DNA from: Aquidulcibacter paucihalophilus
GTDB taxonomy: Bacteria > Pseudomonadota > Alphaproteobacteria > Caulobacterales > Aquidulcibacteraceae
Direction of reading: 5' to 3'
Length of the DNA stretch: 64,000 nucleotides
Assembly (NCBI RefSeq): GCF_002105465.1
Contig: NZ_NCSQ01000058.1
Coordinates: 36,914-100,913 of the forward strand
The position numbers and the translations under genes were made by a program. Positions within the stretch are counted from its first letter, which is position 1. Each line of letters starts with the position of its first letter. Shown here in pieces: positions 18,140 to 27,695 of the stretch. The notes beneath the pieces were generated by a model. The model saw only the letters and a list, made by a program, of their open reading frames with translations. It was not told the DNA's origin and did not search any database.

Positions 18140-19774
18140 TTAGGAAGCCTTTGCGGTGGGCAGATCGTAATTGGCGAAGGTTTCGCGCAAAGCCAATTTG
18201 TTGATCTTGCCGGTTGCGCCCAATGGGATGGCCTCCACAAATTGGACGTCGTCGGGCATCCACCATTTGGCGATTTTGCCATCAAGATAGGCGAGGACCT
18301 CTTCCTTGCTGGGGGACGCCCCTTTGGCTGGCTCGATAATCAAAAGCGGACGCTCATCCCACTTGGGGTGATACTTGCCGATGACGGCAGCAACCGCAAC
18401 GCCAGGGGCCCCAACGGCAACGTTTTCAACATCGATGGAGCTGATCCATTCGCCGCCCGACTTGATCACGTCTTTCGCGCGGTCGGTAATCTGCATGAAA
18501 CCCGCTTGATCAATTGTGGCCACATCGCCGGTATCAAAGAACCCATCCTGATCGAGGATATTGCCGCCCTCGCCTTTGAAATAGCCTGCCGCAATGGCAG
18601 CACCGCGCACCACCAGATTGCCGAAGGTCTCTCCATCGCGCGGGGCCTCAACACCATCACGCATGATCTTGATTTCAACACCAAATGGCGGACGGCCTTG
18701 CTTCAGCTTGGTCTTGATCTTTTCATCATGGGTCATACCGTCGGAATCGGGGCCGAGCGAGCCCAATGTGCCGAGTGGCGAGGTCTCGGTCATGCCCCAA
18801 GCATGCAACACTTCGACACCATATTTTTCTTCAAACAGACGCATGATGCGCTCTGGCACGGCCGAACCGCCGATGGCGACTTTCTTTAAGGTCGTGAGTT
18901 TGGAATTAGTGGCTTCCAAATGTTGCAGCAACATCATCCAAACGGTTGGGACGGCTGCCGAGAAAGTCACGCTTTCGGTTTCCAGCAATTCATAAATGGA
19001 CGCACCGTCCATTTTAGCGCCTGGCATCACCATCTTGGCGCCCGCAGCCGGAGCCGACAACGCCACACCCCACGCATTGGCGTGGAACATCGGCACCACG
19101 GGCAAGATCACGTCGCGGGCACCCAGGCCCATCACGTCCTTCTGCATGGTTAAAAGCGTGTGCAATACATTGGAGCGGTGCGAATAGAGGACGCCCTTTG
19201 GATTGCCCGTCGTACCCGAAGTGTAGCAGAGGCCGGCAGCAGTATTTTCGTCAAACCCGCCCCATTTGGCTTCCACGCTATGGCCTTCAATCCAGGTTTC
19301 ATAGTCGATTGCACCCTTTAGAGTGCAGGCAGGCATATGATCCTTATCGGTCAGGACGACATAGCGCGTCACAGGGCTCAACTTATCCTTCAGGGCCTCG
19401 AGAATGGGCAGGAAGGTCAAGTCGGTGAAGATGATCTTATCTTCGGCGTGATTGACGATATAGACCAATTGCTCCGGGAATAGGCGTGGGTTCAAAGTGT
19501 GCAGCACAACGCCCAAGCCCATGGCGCCATACCAAATTTCCATGTGGCGGCCAGAGTTCCACGCCAAAGTCGCAACCCGGTCGCCCAACTTAATCCCTTC
19601 AGCCAGCAATGCATTGGAGACTTTTTTTGCGCGGGTATTAATCTCTCCATAAGTCGTGCGAACGATTGGCCCCTCGACTGAGCGCGTCACAACCTCACGG
19701 CGGCCATGATTGATCGCGGCATGATCCATAATCTTATCGACGGTCAGTGGCCAATTTTGCATTAAACCGAGCAT
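18140..19774 (-). CDS. Fatty acid--CoA ligase (AMP-forming)
   Basis: A 544-residue member of the ANL superfamily, most like medium/long-chain acyl-CoA synthetases of the AlkK/FadD type. P-loop-like motif [11 protein letters not shown] at 184-194, the A5 motif AWGMTETSP, the A7 motif [13 protein letters not shown], hinge [17 protein letters not shown], and catalytic Lys523 in GATGKINK. It activates free fatty acids with ATP and CoA in the cytoplasm, feeding beta-oxidation or lipid synthesis. Ribosome site GGGAGA before the ATG. It stands alone, followed by a hairpin. Confidence 0.92.
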   Translation of the reverse strand: MLGLMQNWPLTVDKIMDHAAINHGRREVVTRSVEGPIVRTTYGEINTRAKKVSNALLAEGIKLGDRVATLAWNSGRHMEIWYGAMGLGVVLHTLNPRLFPEQLVYIVNHAEDKIIFTDLTFLPILEALKDKLSPVTRYVVLTDKDHMPACTLKGAIDYETWIEGHSVEAKWGGFDENTAAGLCYTSGTTGNPKGVLYSHRSNVLHTLLTMQKDVMGLGARDVILPVVPMFHANAWGVALSAPAAGAKMVMPGAKMDGASIYELLETESVTFSAAVPTVWMMLLQHLEATNSKLTTLKKVAIGGSAVPERIMRLFEEKYGVEVLHAWGMTETSPLGTLGSLGPDSDGMTHDEKIKTKLKQGRPPFGVEIKIMRDGVEAPRDGETFGNLVVRGAAIAAGYFKGEGGNILDQDGFFDTGDVATIDQAGFMQITDRAKDVIKSGGEWISSIDVENVAVGAPGVAVAAVIGKYHPKWDERPLLIIEPAKGASPSKEEVLAYLDGKIAKWWMPDDVQFVEAIPLGATGKINKLALRETFANYDLPTAKAS

Positions 19775-20120
19775 AATTTTCTCCCAAATTTTTGGCTCGC
19801 CGAAAGGCGGCAGGTGCGCCGGCCAGTTGCGGTAAATGGCCGATTTTGGCCCTTCCTAAGGCTTGAAGCGCCCACGTCAACTAGCCAAGGGCCAGCGCAT
19901 CATCACAAGGCTGTTGATTAAGGTATGTCGGCACCAGTGCGGTACATTTTCGGTTTACAGACGAACAAATTTCATGCTTATTTAAGATATGTATCCCACA
20001 AAACCACGCATCTTGTATGTTTGATCAAATTAGCCTTGACCTTTCGGCTGCAAAGCGCAGACTAAAAAAGCGTGAAAGCGGTTGAGGTTGGTGCAGAGCC
20101 AAGGATTTGAGAAACGTCTC
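19775..20120. other. Divergent intergenic region
   Basis: About 345 bases between the leftward acyl-CoA ligase and the rightward HicB-like gene. It must carry both promoters; a TTGACC at 20036-20041 is a possible -35 box for the rightward genes, without a convincing -10. An in-frame extension of the HicB-like frame back to a TTG at 20082 exists but has no ribosome site. Nothing else stands out. Confidence 0.4.
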
Positions 20121-20432
20121 ATGAGCGACGAGATTAAACTTCATGTTATCGCCTACCAAGAGGCAGACGTATGGCTGGCCCAAGGGGTTGAATATGATAT
20201 TCTCGCACGTGCAGACTCTTTTGATCTGCTGCCGCAAGCTTTTTCAGACGCTGTGGCCAAAACCATCGCAATCGGTGCAGCCTTGGATCGCGCACCTTTG
20301 GACGGAATCAAGCCTGCGCCAGATAAATTCAAGGCTATGCTGCGCGCCTCAATCCCTGTCCAAGCGAAGGACCCTGTGCTTATTGGCAAAACTGCCCCTC
20401 CTTTGGATATTACATTCGCCAAAGTTGCCTAG
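20121..20432 (+). CDS. Small HicB-like protein
   Basis: A 103-residue protein. The opening MSDEIKLHVIAYQEADVWLAQGVEYDILARADSF resembles the HicB partial RNase-H-like fold (strand, WVAqclE-type motif, strand), followed by the helix DLLPQAFSDAVAKTIAIGAAL and a GIKPAPDKFKAML tail seen in stand-alone HicB-like proteins. No DNA-binding ribbon-helix-helix or helix-turn-helix domain is visible, unlike full HicB antitoxins. The stop codon is directly followed by the ATG of the next gene, so the two are translationally coupled. The HicB assignment is by pattern only. Confidence 0.6.
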   Translation: MSDEIKLHVIAYQEADVWLAQGVEYDILARADSFDLLPQAFSDAVAKTIAIGAALDRAPLDGIKPAPDKFKAMLRASIPVQAKDPVLIGKTAPPLDITFAKVA

Positions 20433-20711
20433 ATGGCGGCCCATCCATTTGGGAGTGGCCATCTTCCGACCTGGGCAGACGTCATCGCCCTCTTCATCCA
20501 AATGGGATGCAGCGAGAGACTGCTTCCCGGCTCACTGGTGGATGAAACTGGCGCAGACAAGCCCGTGCGCTTCCTCTTCAATTCAGAGAACAAAACTTTC
20601 GCGTCAATCGAGAATTATGGCGATCAGACCAAGATCACACGCTCTGAAATTGAATTTCTGGAGCGCACCTTAGACATCACAATTCCCAAATCCCCCAAAT
20701 GGGGCCTTTGA
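20433..20711 (+). CDS. Small partner protein, possibly HicA-related
   Basis: A 92-residue protein with no ribosome site of its own; the ATG directly abuts the stop of the HicB-like gene. The order of elements (helix TWADVIALFIQMG, loop PGSLVDETG, strands RFLFNSENKTFASIENYG, helix TRSEIEFLERTL) is like the HicA double-stranded-RNA-binding fold, but the catalytic His that HicA carries in its GSHxx loop is missing (GSLV here). If related, it is unlikely to be an active mRNA interferase. It may equally be an unrelated conserved protein. It converges on the following SDR gene. Confidence 0.5.
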   Translation: MAAHPFGSGHLPTWADVIALFIQMGCSERLLPGSLVDETGADKPVRFLFNSENKTFASIENYGDQTKITRSEIEFLERTLDITIPKSPKWGL

Positions 20712-20725
20712 TGTGCCTACCCTGC

Positions 20726-21586
20726 CTAAGGCAGAAGCGATAGGTTTTTGCCCACGACGCGGTCAACCATGCGCGGAGGTAGGAAGCGGGCAAGCCACCA
20801 ATTCACAAGCTTATTGGGAACAGGCGCGTAGCGGGTTTTGGGCTTGGATGTCGTGAGTGCCTCTTCCACCAAATTGGCAACCACGCTGACGTCAAGGCCT
20901 TCTTGGTCCATGGCGGCCAAGGATTGGGTCAAGCGCTCGAGAGGCTTACCCCAAATCGTGTCACGATATTTATTGCCCCCGACTGCTGCCCCCTTCTCCC
21001 ATATCGGCGTCTTGACTGCACCTGGGCCTACCACAATCACATCAATACCAACCAACAAAAGCTCCCGCCGGAGGCTGTCAGAGAAGCCTTCAACGGCGTG
21101 TTTGGCGGCCACATACGCGGCAGTGAATGGATAGCCGAATTTGCCCGAGACCGATGTGATATTCACGATCCGACCCTTGGGCCCGGTCCGGCTTGGGTCA
21201 GCGCCCAAAAGTGGCGCAAAGACACGGCAACAGCGGACCACACCCATGAAATTAATATTCATCACTTGCTCGATCTCGTCCAAGGGCTGGATCAAGGCAG
21301 GCCCCGGCAGCGCGATCCCGGCATTGTTCACAAGACCTGCGAGCGTGCGACCTGCGAGTGCATCACCAATGGTCTGCGCGGCAGCTTCAATGGCATCGAG
21401 GTCCGAGACATCAAACAGCACAGCTTGGCCATTGGCACCAAAAGCAGCATTTAGGGCCTCGGCGTCGGCCTGTTTACGAACTGAGGCAAATACATAATGG
21501 CCTTGGGCCACCAGCCGGTCAGCAATTGCCCTACCAATGCCGGTCGAAGCCCCTGTGACCAGAAAGGCCATTTGATCTGCACGCAT
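20726..21586 (-). CDS. Short-chain dehydrogenase/reductase
   Basis: A 286-residue SDR enzyme with the classical Rossmann motif TGASTGIG near residue 11, NNAG (~92), the Ser of ITSVSG, catalytic YVAAK (Tyr-x3-Lys, ~160) and the PGAVKTPIW loop. Start at 21586 with GAGAG upstream is chosen over an in-frame codon at 21664 that would add 26 residues overlapping pdxH. The length and C-terminal extension (RYAPVPNKLVNWWLARFLPPRMVD) resemble retinol- or hydroxysteroid-dehydrogenase-like SDRs; the substrate is unknown. It follows pdxH by 37 bases on the same strand. Confidence 0.88.
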   Translation of the reverse strand: MRADQMAFLVTGASTGIGRAIADRLVAQGHYVFASVRKQADAEALNAAFGANGQAVLFDVSDLDAIEAAAQTIGDALAGRTLAGLVNNAGIALPGPALIQPLDEIEQVMNINFMGVVRCCRVFAPLLGADPSRTGPKGRIVNITSVSGKFGYPFTAAYVAAKHAVEGFSDSLRRELLLVGIDVIVVGPGAVKTPIWEKGAAVGGNKYRDTIWGKPLERLTQSLAAMDQEGLDVSVVANLVEEALTTSKPKTRYAPVPNKLVNWWLARFLPPRMVDRVVGKNLSLLP

Positions 21587-21623
21587 GATTGAAACTCTCT
21601 GAAACGAAAAAGGGTTGATCGCT

Positions 21624-22292
21624 CTACGGATAAAGCTTGGAAGTGGACCATGTTGCCGAAGCATCGGCCCGCATAAACTCTAACCGATCATGCAAGCGAA
21701 ATGGACGGTCGCGCCAGAACTCAATCCGTGTGGGCACCAGGCGAAAGCCTGACCAAAAGTCCGGACGGGGGACTTCACCAATGCCGAACTTCAAGGCGTA
21801 GCTCGCCACTCTCTTCTCCAATGCAAAGCGGTCTTCTAAGGGACGCGATTGCGTACTCGCCCAAGCGCCAATGCGGCTATCGCGGGCGCGTGAGGCAAAA
21901 TAGGCGTCGGCCTCTTCTTGGCTGACCGAAGTAATCGCGCCCCGGACGCGCACTTGCCGACGTAGGCTTTTCCAATGAAAGCAGAGCGCGGCTTGGGGAT
22001 TCTCAGCCAATTGCTGGCCCTTGTAGCTTTCCAGATTGGTATAAAAAACAAACCCTTGTTGGTCAAAATCCTTCAAAAGCACCATGCGCACATCCGGCAG
22101 ACCCGTCGTGTCCGACGTTGCCAATGCCATCGCATTGGGATCATTTATCTCCGTTTCCTTGGCCTCTTTCAGCCATGTACCAAACAGCTCGAATGGGTCA
22201 GAACCAGGGTCAAGCACAGGCACGCTATCCACAGCCGCGGCTTGATATTCGGCCTCAGACGGGGTCGGGGGGATCAGGGTGTTGGAGGTCAT
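21624..22292 (-). CDS. pdxH: Pyridoxamine 5'-phosphate oxidase
   Basis: A 222-residue FMN-dependent enzyme that oxidises pyridoxamine or pyridoxine 5'-phosphate to pyridoxal 5'-phosphate. Clear family blocks: [50 protein letters not shown], and the C-terminal [15 protein letters not shown]...RLHDRLEF dimerisation region. The start at 22292 ([11 protein letters not shown]) gives the usual length; a frame to 22340 is longer but unlike the family. Divergent from the J-domain gene, an arrangement also seen in Caulobacter relatives. Confidence 0.95.
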   Translation of the reverse strand: MTSNTLIPPTPSEAEYQAAAVDSVPVLDPGSDPFELFGTWLKEAKETEINDPNAMALATSDTTGLPDVRMVLLKDFDQQGFVFYTNLESYKGQQLAENPQAALCFHWKSLRRQVRVRGAITSVSQEEADAYFASRARDSRIGAWASTQSRPLEDRFALEKRVASYALKFGIGEVPRPDFWSGFRLVPTRIEFWRDRPFRLHDRLEFMRADASATWSTSKLYP

Positions 22293-22461
22293 CCATGCTA
22301 TGTAGTGCAGCGCCTGCCAATCGCCAACTCGCGACCTCAAATGGATCTCACGGGGAGTTGAAAAATTGCGCTGCCCTGCCTGCAGAAATCACGCGTTAAA
22401 AGGTGAAATTTAACGATTGAATTTACACGTCGTTAACCGTGCCGAGACGATGGTCTGACCC

Positions 22462-23190
22462 ATGTCTTCACCCTATGCCATCCTCGGGCTAGAGCCCAAT
22501 GCTGATCCTCGTGCCGCCAAGGCCGCGTTTCATGCTGTCGCCAAATCCTGCCACCCCGATGTGAATTCGGACCCTCAGGCACGACAACGTTTTGAAGAGG
22601 CCCGTGAAGCTTACCGCGTCATCACCTTGGGTGCGGCTTCGGCGGATATTGGCCGCGTCGGCAGCCCGCGCGCTGGTCGCATGACGGAAATTGATCTTGA
22701 AGTTTCAGTCTGGATCGCCGCCCGTGGCGGTTCGGTCAAAGGCTCCTGCCCACTTGGCAAAGCCAGTGTCCGTGTCCCGGCTGGTGCTCGTTCTGGCGAC
22801 CGCATCATTGCCCGCATCGGCAAGACGGATGTGGCCTGCGTGATCCGCATTGAAGACACCGACGGTTTTGAGATTGATGGTGGTAACATCGTGACCACGC
22901 TGACTCTGTCGGCTGCGCAGGCTAAATCTGGCGGTGGCGTTGAGATCGAAACGCCCATGGGTCGTTTGCGCCTCAATGTGCCCAAGGATACCCAAGACGG
23001 TGACCGCCTTTTGGTTGCTGGCCGCGGTTTGCCCGCTACCAATGGCCGCCCAGCTGGGGACCTCTATCTTGATGTCGAAATCATCGAAACCATGACAGAC
23101 CGTGCGGTTGCAGCCTTGGACAAAATCCTCGCCAAAGCCCGTCGCCCGCGTGCTGGCGGTGGCCTGTTTGGTCAAGATCAAGTCGCCTAA
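22462..23190 (+). CDS. J-domain co-chaperone (DnaJ-like)
   Basis: A 242-residue protein with an N-terminal J domain carrying the HPD motif at 31-33 (KSCHPDVNSD), followed directly by a two-part C-terminal substrate-binding domain (VRVPAGARSGDRI and LRLNVPKDTQDGDRLLVAGRGLP). The Gly/Phe region and the zinc finger of DnaJ are missing, so it is a type II/III co-chaperone that would stimulate DnaK ATPase activity. The J domain is short, and GAASADIGRVGSPRAGRMTEIDLEV serves as linker. Confidence 0.87.
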   Translation: MSSPYAILGLEPNADPRAAKAAFHAVAKSCHPDVNSDPQARQRFEEAREAYRVITLGAASADIGRVGSPRAGRMTEIDLEVSVWIAARGGSVKGSCPLGKASVRVPAGARSGDRIIARIGKTDVACVIRIEDTDGFEIDGGNIVTTLTLSAAQAKSGGGVEIETPMGRLRLNVPKDTQDGDRLLVAGRGLPATNGRPAGDLYLDVEIIETMTDRAVAALDKILAKARRPRAGGGLFGQDQVA

Positions 23191-23197
23191 ACGCGCG

Positions 23198-23758
23198 CTA
23201 AACCGGCTTCAAAAAGGACACTTCGGCTGCGCCATAGCTACGGCTATCAATCGTTTCATAGCCCTCAGCCTGAAGTGGCACCTCGCCTCGACCGCGCTCC
23301 AGCATGATGAGCGCGCCATCATGTAACCACCCCTGCCGCAAGCCTTTAAGGGCTGCCAAATCAAAACCTTTGGCATAGGGCGGATCGAGAAACACCAGAT
23401 CAAAAGGGCCATTGGCTGACGCTGGCATCGCCCCCAAATCCGTCGCATCACGCTTCCAAATGCGGCTTATGCCTTGGGCCGAACAAGCCTCAATATTGGT
23501 GGCAAGTGCCGCCCTCGCCGCAGGGTCAGTATCGACGAACAAACAATGCGCCGCGCCGCGTGATAAGGCCTCCAAGCCCAGCCCGCCTGTTCCAGCAAAC
23601 AAATCCAGCACCTTCGCCCCAGCTAGGCCGGACGACCATGGGGCGTGCTCCAAAATATTGAAAATAGCTTGACGCGCCCGATCCGAGGTCGGCCTTGTTG
23701 CATCCCCGGCAGGCGCAACCAAGGCCTTCCCTTTCCACCGCCCTGAAACAATTCGCAT
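23198..23758 (-). CDS. rsmD: 16S rRNA (guanine966-N2)-methyltransferase
   Basis: A 186-residue class I SAM-dependent methyltransferase. N-terminal MRIVSGRWKGKAL with TRPTSDRARQAIFNIL is diagnostic of RsmD; SAM-binding LDLFAGTGGLGLEAL at 51-65 and the catalytic DPPY at 125-128. It modifies G966 of 16S rRNA during 30S assembly. It follows the DUF1003 gene by 11 bases on the same strand and converges on the J-domain gene. Confidence 0.95.
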   Translation of the reverse strand: MRIVSGRWKGKALVAPAGDATRPTSDRARQAIFNILEHAPWSSGLAGAKVLDLFAGTGGLGLEALSRGAAHCLFVDTDPAARAALATNIEACSAQGISRIWKRDATDLGAMPASANGPFDLVFLDPPYAKGFDLAALKGLRQGWLHDGALIMLERGRGEVPLQAEGYETIDSRSYGAAEVSFLKPV

Positions 23759-23769
23759 AAATTCAGCCT

Positions 23770-24318
23770 CTAAGTCGTTTGGGCCAAATGGCGGTCGAGT
23801 TTGTCATGTAGCTGGGTGATATGTTGGCGCAACAGGGCAATTTCATGCTCGGCCTTCACATTGACCTCATAATCCATGCGGGTGGTCAGGCGATCTTTCT
23901 CGGCCTGGCGGTTTTGGGCCATCATGATGATGGGCGCTTGGATGGCTGCCAGCATCGACAGGATCAAGTTCAAGAAGATGAAAGGATAGGGATCAAAGCG
24001 GGCTTGGCCGTGCAAAATGACCAAGTTCAACAGCGCCCAGATGACTAGAAAAACACAAAAACCGATCACAAAACCCCACGAACCGCCGACCTCCGCGACC
24101 CGGTCTGCCAGCTTCTGACCAAAGGTAGTTTGCAGCTCAAATGCTTCGTTTGCATCCTGCGTGCTGTGAACGCGGTGCGCAATGGCGCACACCAAAGCTT
24201 GGTCCTTCGCAGAAAGTCGTGCAAATCCACCCTCTTCGAGGAGGATTTGACCCAACATATGCGCATGACTAGGGGGCTGATCAGCAGGAACGGTCGCTGA
24301 AGTGTAAGATTGGGTCAT
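23770..24318 (-). CDS. DUF1003 membrane protein
   Basis: A 182-residue protein with two membrane helices (about 80-100 and 113-133) and the DUF1003 signature: GSWGFVIGFCVFLVIW, FDPYPFIFLNLILSMLAAIQAPIIMMAQNRQAEKDR, then a C-terminal coiled coil (VNVKAEHEIALLRQHITQLHDKLDRHL). Function unknown for the family. Probably co-transcribed with rsmD and divergent from grxC. Confidence 0.9.
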   Translation of the reverse strand: MTQSYTSATVPADQPPSHAHMLGQILLEEGGFARLSAKDQALVCAIAHRVHSTQDANEAFELQTTFGQKLADRVAEVGGSWGFVIGFCVFLVIWALLNLVILHGQARFDPYPFIFLNLILSMLAAIQAPIIMMAQNRQAEKDRLTTRMDYEVNVKAEHEIALLRQHITQLHDKLDRHLAQTT

Positions 24319-24392
24319 GGTAGGGGCTCCAAATCAGGCTAATCATCTCTATATGACAAAGATGCGAACCACAATTTTTTAGGATCGGTCCC

Positions 24393-24647
24393 ATGGCAGC
24401 AGTCACCATCTATACCAAGTATTTTTGCCCCTATTGCGAGCGGGCCTTAGCTCTCTTGGAAAAGAAGGGTGCCGATATCACCAATATCGAAGCCGCTTCC
24501 AACCCGGAGGTCCGCGCCAAGATGAATGAATTATCCGGGCGCAACACGTTTCCACAGATCTTCATCGGCGGAACCCATATTGGTGGCTGCGATGACTTGA
24601 TGGCACTCGAGGCCAAGGGTGGTCTCGATCCCTTGTTGAGCGCCTAG
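24393..24647 (+). CDS. grxC: Glutaredoxin 3
   Basis: An 84-residue dithiol glutaredoxin with the active site CPYC at residues 12-15, the cis-Pro TFPQIFI and the GG-CDD glutathione-binding motif (HIGGCDDL). It reduces disulfides and glutathionylated proteins with glutathione in the cytoplasm. First gene of the grxC - nitrilase - DUF1178 operon that is conserved in many alphaproteobacteria. Confidence 0.96.
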   Translation: MAAVTIYTKYFCPYCERALALLEKKGADITNIEAASNPEVRAKMNELSGRNTFPQIFIGGTHIGGCDDLMALEAKGGLDPLLSA

Positions 24648-24649
24648 CC

Positions 24650-25468
24650 TTGGTTAAGGTCGCGCTCCTCCAATTGCGCACGCCGGCACGCTTGGATGCC
24701 GCGCGCGCGCAGCTTGAACCCTTACTGACCCGCGCCGCCAAGGCTGGGGCCAAGCTGATCGTGACACCCGAAGGCACCAATATCCTACAACGCGACCGGG
24801 CCCGCTTTGATGAAGCGGCCCTTTTTGAGGATGAGCCAGAGGCGCTGGATTGGTATGGCGAACAAGCCAAGGCCCATGGGGTGCATCTGCTGATTGGCTC
24901 GGCCCTATTAAAGCGACGCAGCGGCAAAGCAGCCAATCGCAGCCATTTGTTTGGCCCGGACGGCAGCCTTTTGGCCACCTATGACAAGATCCATCTCTTT
25001 GATGTGAATTTGGGTGCCGGGCAAGAAACGCGCGAAAGCCAAGCCTATGAGCCGGGCGACAAAGCCGTCGTCGTGGAAACAGACTTTGGTACTTTGGGCC
25101 TGACCATTTGCTATGATGTGCGCTTCCCGCATTTGTATCGGGATTTGGCAAAAGCCGGGGCCCAAATTATCGCGGTACCCGCAGCCTTTACTGCCCCCAC
25201 CGGCAAAGCGCATTGGCATACTTTGTTGCGTGCCCGCGCGATTGAGACGGGTGCTTTCATTCTGGCCGCCGCCCAAGGTGGTAATCACGAGGATGGCCGC
25301 GCCACTTTTGGCCACAGTCTGATTGTTTCCCCATGGGGTGAAATCATTGGTGAACTTCCTCACGATAATCTGGCTGTGTTGTTTGCCGAACTCGATCTCG
25401 AGCGCGTTGGTAGCGCCCGTGAGAAAATTCCTTGTTTGACCCATGACCGTGACTATCAAAGCCCATGA
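24650..25468 (+). CDS. Carbon-nitrogen hydrolase (Nit1/Nit2-like amidase)
   Basis: A 272-residue nitrilase-superfamily amidase with the full Glu-Lys-Cys triad: Glu41 (VTPEGTN), Lys113 (YDKIHLFD) and Cys154 (ICYDVRFPHLYR). Eukaryotic and bacterial relatives of this length hydrolyse deaminated glutathione or omega-amides; the pairing with glutaredoxin supports a glutathione-repair role (inference). It begins with TTG two bases after the grxC stop and ends in an ATGA overlap with the DUF1178 gene, so all three are coupled. Confidence 0.9.
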   Translation: MVKVALLQLRTPARLDAARAQLEPLLTRAAKAGAKLIVTPEGTNILQRDRARFDEAALFEDEPEALDWYGEQAKAHGVHLLIGSALLKRRSGKAANRSHLFGPDGSLLATYDKIHLFDVNLGAGQETRESQAYEPGDKAVVVETDFGTLGLTICYDVRFPHLYRDLAKAGAQIIAVPAAFTAPTGKAHWHTLLRARAIETGAFILAAAQGGNHEDGRATFGHSLIVSPWGEIIGELPHDNLAVLFAELDLERVGSAREKIPCLTHDRDYQSP

Positions 25469-25944
25469 TTAAATATGCGCTTCGCTGTGATCGGGCCCAT
25501 GATTGGGAGGCCTGGTTTGATTCCATCTCAGGCTATGAAACCCAAGTCGAACGCGGCTTGGTTGAATGCCCCTTATGTGGCTCAAAGGCCGTTGAGAAAG
25601 CACCAATGGCCCCGGCAGTCCTGTTGTCAAAATCTGCCCGCCCTGCCCCACCTGCTGGGACTGAGACGCCCGTGCCGCTGACCAATGCTCCGGATACTTT
25701 GAGCTTGCCAGAACCTGTCAAAGCCTTCTTCCATGGCTGGAAGGAACATATCGAGAAGAATTACGATTATGTTGGCGACGCCTTTGCCAAAGAAGTGCGC
25801 GCGATGCATAAAGGCGAGACAGAAGAGCGTCTCGTCTATGGCCAAGCGACGGCCAAAGAAGCCAAAGAGCTGATTGAGGACGGTATTTCCGTCGCACCTT
25901 TACCCGCACTTGCAACTCCAAAGCCCGTCCGCGGGTATCATTAG
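25465..25944 (+). CDS. DUF1178 family protein
   Basis: A 159-residue protein. The opening MIKYALRCDRAHDWEAWFDS and a zinc-ribbon-like pair (CPLCGS at about 35-40, with the first Cys8) define the DUF1178 family of unknown function. A Pro/Ala-rich linker (~52-82) leads to the conserved C-terminal helix region KNYDYVGDAFAKEVRAMHKGETEERLVYGQAT. Start overlaps the previous stop (ATGA). Confidence 0.93.
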   Translation: MIKYALRCDRAHDWEAWFDSISGYETQVERGLVECPLCGSKAVEKAPMAPAVLLSKSARPAPPAGTETPVPLTNAPDTLSLPEPVKAFFHGWKEHIEKNYDYVGDAFAKEVRAMHKGETEERLVYGQATAKEAKELIEDGISVAPLPALATPKPVRGYH

Positions 25945-26032
25945 GGCGCAGGACTTTGGCTGTGGGTGGACCCCCCTCAGCGATTGACAGCCAAGCCTAT
26001 GTGCCTGACTCTCCATCTTTCGGAGAGGGAGA

Positions 26033-27688
26033 ATGGGTATGAATCGTCGCGATCTATTGGCACTTGGGTCGGCGAGCCTATTGGGCGGTCCAGTTTTGGC
26101 CTCACCCCCCTCCACTCGAACGATCTTAACAGGCGGCCCCATCTATACAGGCGTGGCGGGTCAAGCCCCCGCGCAGGCCGTTGCGATTGAGGGGAGCACA
26201 ATTGTGGCTGTCGGCAGCTTGCGCACGGTTCGCGCCGCCCTGCCGCGTGCCAAGGAGATTGATCTGGCCGGGGCAGCCGCTCTACCGGGCCTCGTCGACA
26301 GCCACGCCCATATGACGGGTATTGGCTTGCGCGAAATGACCTTAAACCTTGATAGCGTCAAATCCATTGGGGAGCTTCAGGCCAAGCTTGCTGCTTGGGT
26401 GGTCCAAAATCCAACGGGGCCAATAGCCGGGCGTGGCTGGATTGAAACCCATTGGCCCGAAGGCCGTTTCCCGACCCGCCACGATGTGGATGCGATTGTG
26501 CCAGACAGGCCTTTGCTTTTGGGTCGTTCTGATGGCCATGCCGCTTTGGCAAATACGGCCTTGCTGAGACTTGCCGGGATTGATGCAAGCACGCAAAGCC
26601 CTGCTGGCGGGCAAATCTTGAAAGATGCCTCGGGCGAGCCAACTGGCATGCTGATTGATAATGCCCAAGCTCTCGTAGAAAGCCGGATGCCAACGGCAAC
26701 GTCAGACATGATCCGCCAAGCCTTGGTTAAAGCAGACCGCCTTTATGCCTCACGCGGTTGGACGGGCCTGCATAATATGAGCGTATCGGGTGAGGATTTG
26801 ATCGCTTTGAAAGCGCTAGCGCTTTCTGGTGAGGTTCAATTGCGGGTCGATAATTATCTCGACATCCCCTTTGCCACCGAGGTTTTGTCACGCGGGCCGA
26901 GCGTCGATGCCACGGGGCGGATTGGCACGCGCGGGGTGAAAATCTATTCCGACGGGGCCTTAGGCTCTCGCGGGGCAGCCCTGCTTGCACCCTATGCCGA
27001 TGCACCGGATTCAGAAGGCCTGTTGTTGACACCAGAAACCCAAGTCCTAGCCGTGCTGGAGCGGGCCAAAAAGTCCGGCGCACAAGTGGCCATGCATGCC
27101 ATTGGTGACCGCGGCAATCGGCAAAGTCTGGACTGGTTTGAACGCGTCTTGGGCCCTGCCAGAACCAATCGCCGCTGGCGGATTGAGCATGCGCAAGTGG
27201 TCTCGCCACCCGATATGCCGCGTTTTGCGAAACTGGGCGTGATCGCGTCCATGCAGCCATCCCATGCCATTGGCGACCTGTTCTTTGCCCCCGCGCGATT
27301 GGGTCCAGACCGCCTTAAAGGAGCCTATGCTTGGACAAGCCTATTGAAGACGGGTGCTGTTGTTTGCGGCGGCTCTGACGCGCCAGTTGAACAAGGCGAT
27401 CCGCGCATTGAATTCTATGCCGCGATTTATCGCCATGCGCTCACGGGCTATGTCGGCCCGGATTGGGGATTGGAAGAGCGCGTATCCCGACAGCAAGCCC
27501 TTACCATGTTCACCCGTTCTGCCGCCTATGCCGTGGGCGCCGAGCGCCGCCGGGGCACACTAGCCGTCGGCCAAGCCGCCAGCATCAGCGTCTTCTCGCG
27601 CGATTTCATGGCCGCCAAGCCCGCCGACATTCTCGACGCCAAAACCGTCCTCACCATGGTCGACGGCAAGATTGTGTATGAGGGTTAG
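26033..27688 (+). CDS. Exported amidohydrolase (YtcJ/AepA-like)
   Basis: A 551-residue metal-dependent hydrolase of the amidohydrolase-3 family. A twin-arginine signal (NRRDLLALGSASLLGG) suggests Tat export to the periplasm. The HxH metal motif lies at LPGLVDSHAHMTG (~85-97); later metal and catalytic residues fit MHAIGDRGN, RIEHAQVV and the Asp in CGGSDAPVEQGDP. Family members hydrolyse formamides or cyclic amides; the substrate is unknown. Two close starts (26033 and 26039) share the ribosome site GGAGAGGGAGA; either gives the same signal peptide. Confidence 0.88.
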   Translation: MGMNRRDLLALGSASLLGGPVLASPPSTRTILTGGPIYTGVAGQAPAQAVAIEGSTIVAVGSLRTVRAALPRAKEIDLAGAAALPGLVDSHAHMTGIGLREMTLNLDSVKSIGELQAKLAAWVVQNPTGPIAGRGWIETHWPEGRFPTRHDVDAIVPDRPLLLGRSDGHAALANTALLRLAGIDASTQSPAGGQILKDASGEPTGMLIDNAQALVESRMPTATSDMIRQALVKADRLYASRGWTGLHNMSVSGEDLIALKALALSGEVQLRVDNYLDIPFATEVLSRGPSVDATGRIGTRGVKIYSDGALGSRGAALLAPYADAPDSEGLLLTPETQVLAVLERAKKSGAQVAMHAIGDRGNRQSLDWFERVLGPARTNRRWRIEHAQVVSPPDMPRFAKLGVIASMQPSHAIGDLFFAPARLGPDRLKGAYAWTSLLKTGAVVCGGSDAPVEQGDPRIEFYAAIYRHALTGYVGPDWGLEERVSRQQALTMFTRSAAYAVGAERRRGTLAVGQAASISVFSRDFMAAKPADILDAKTVLTMVDGKIVYEG

Positions 27689-27695
27689 GGCTGGG

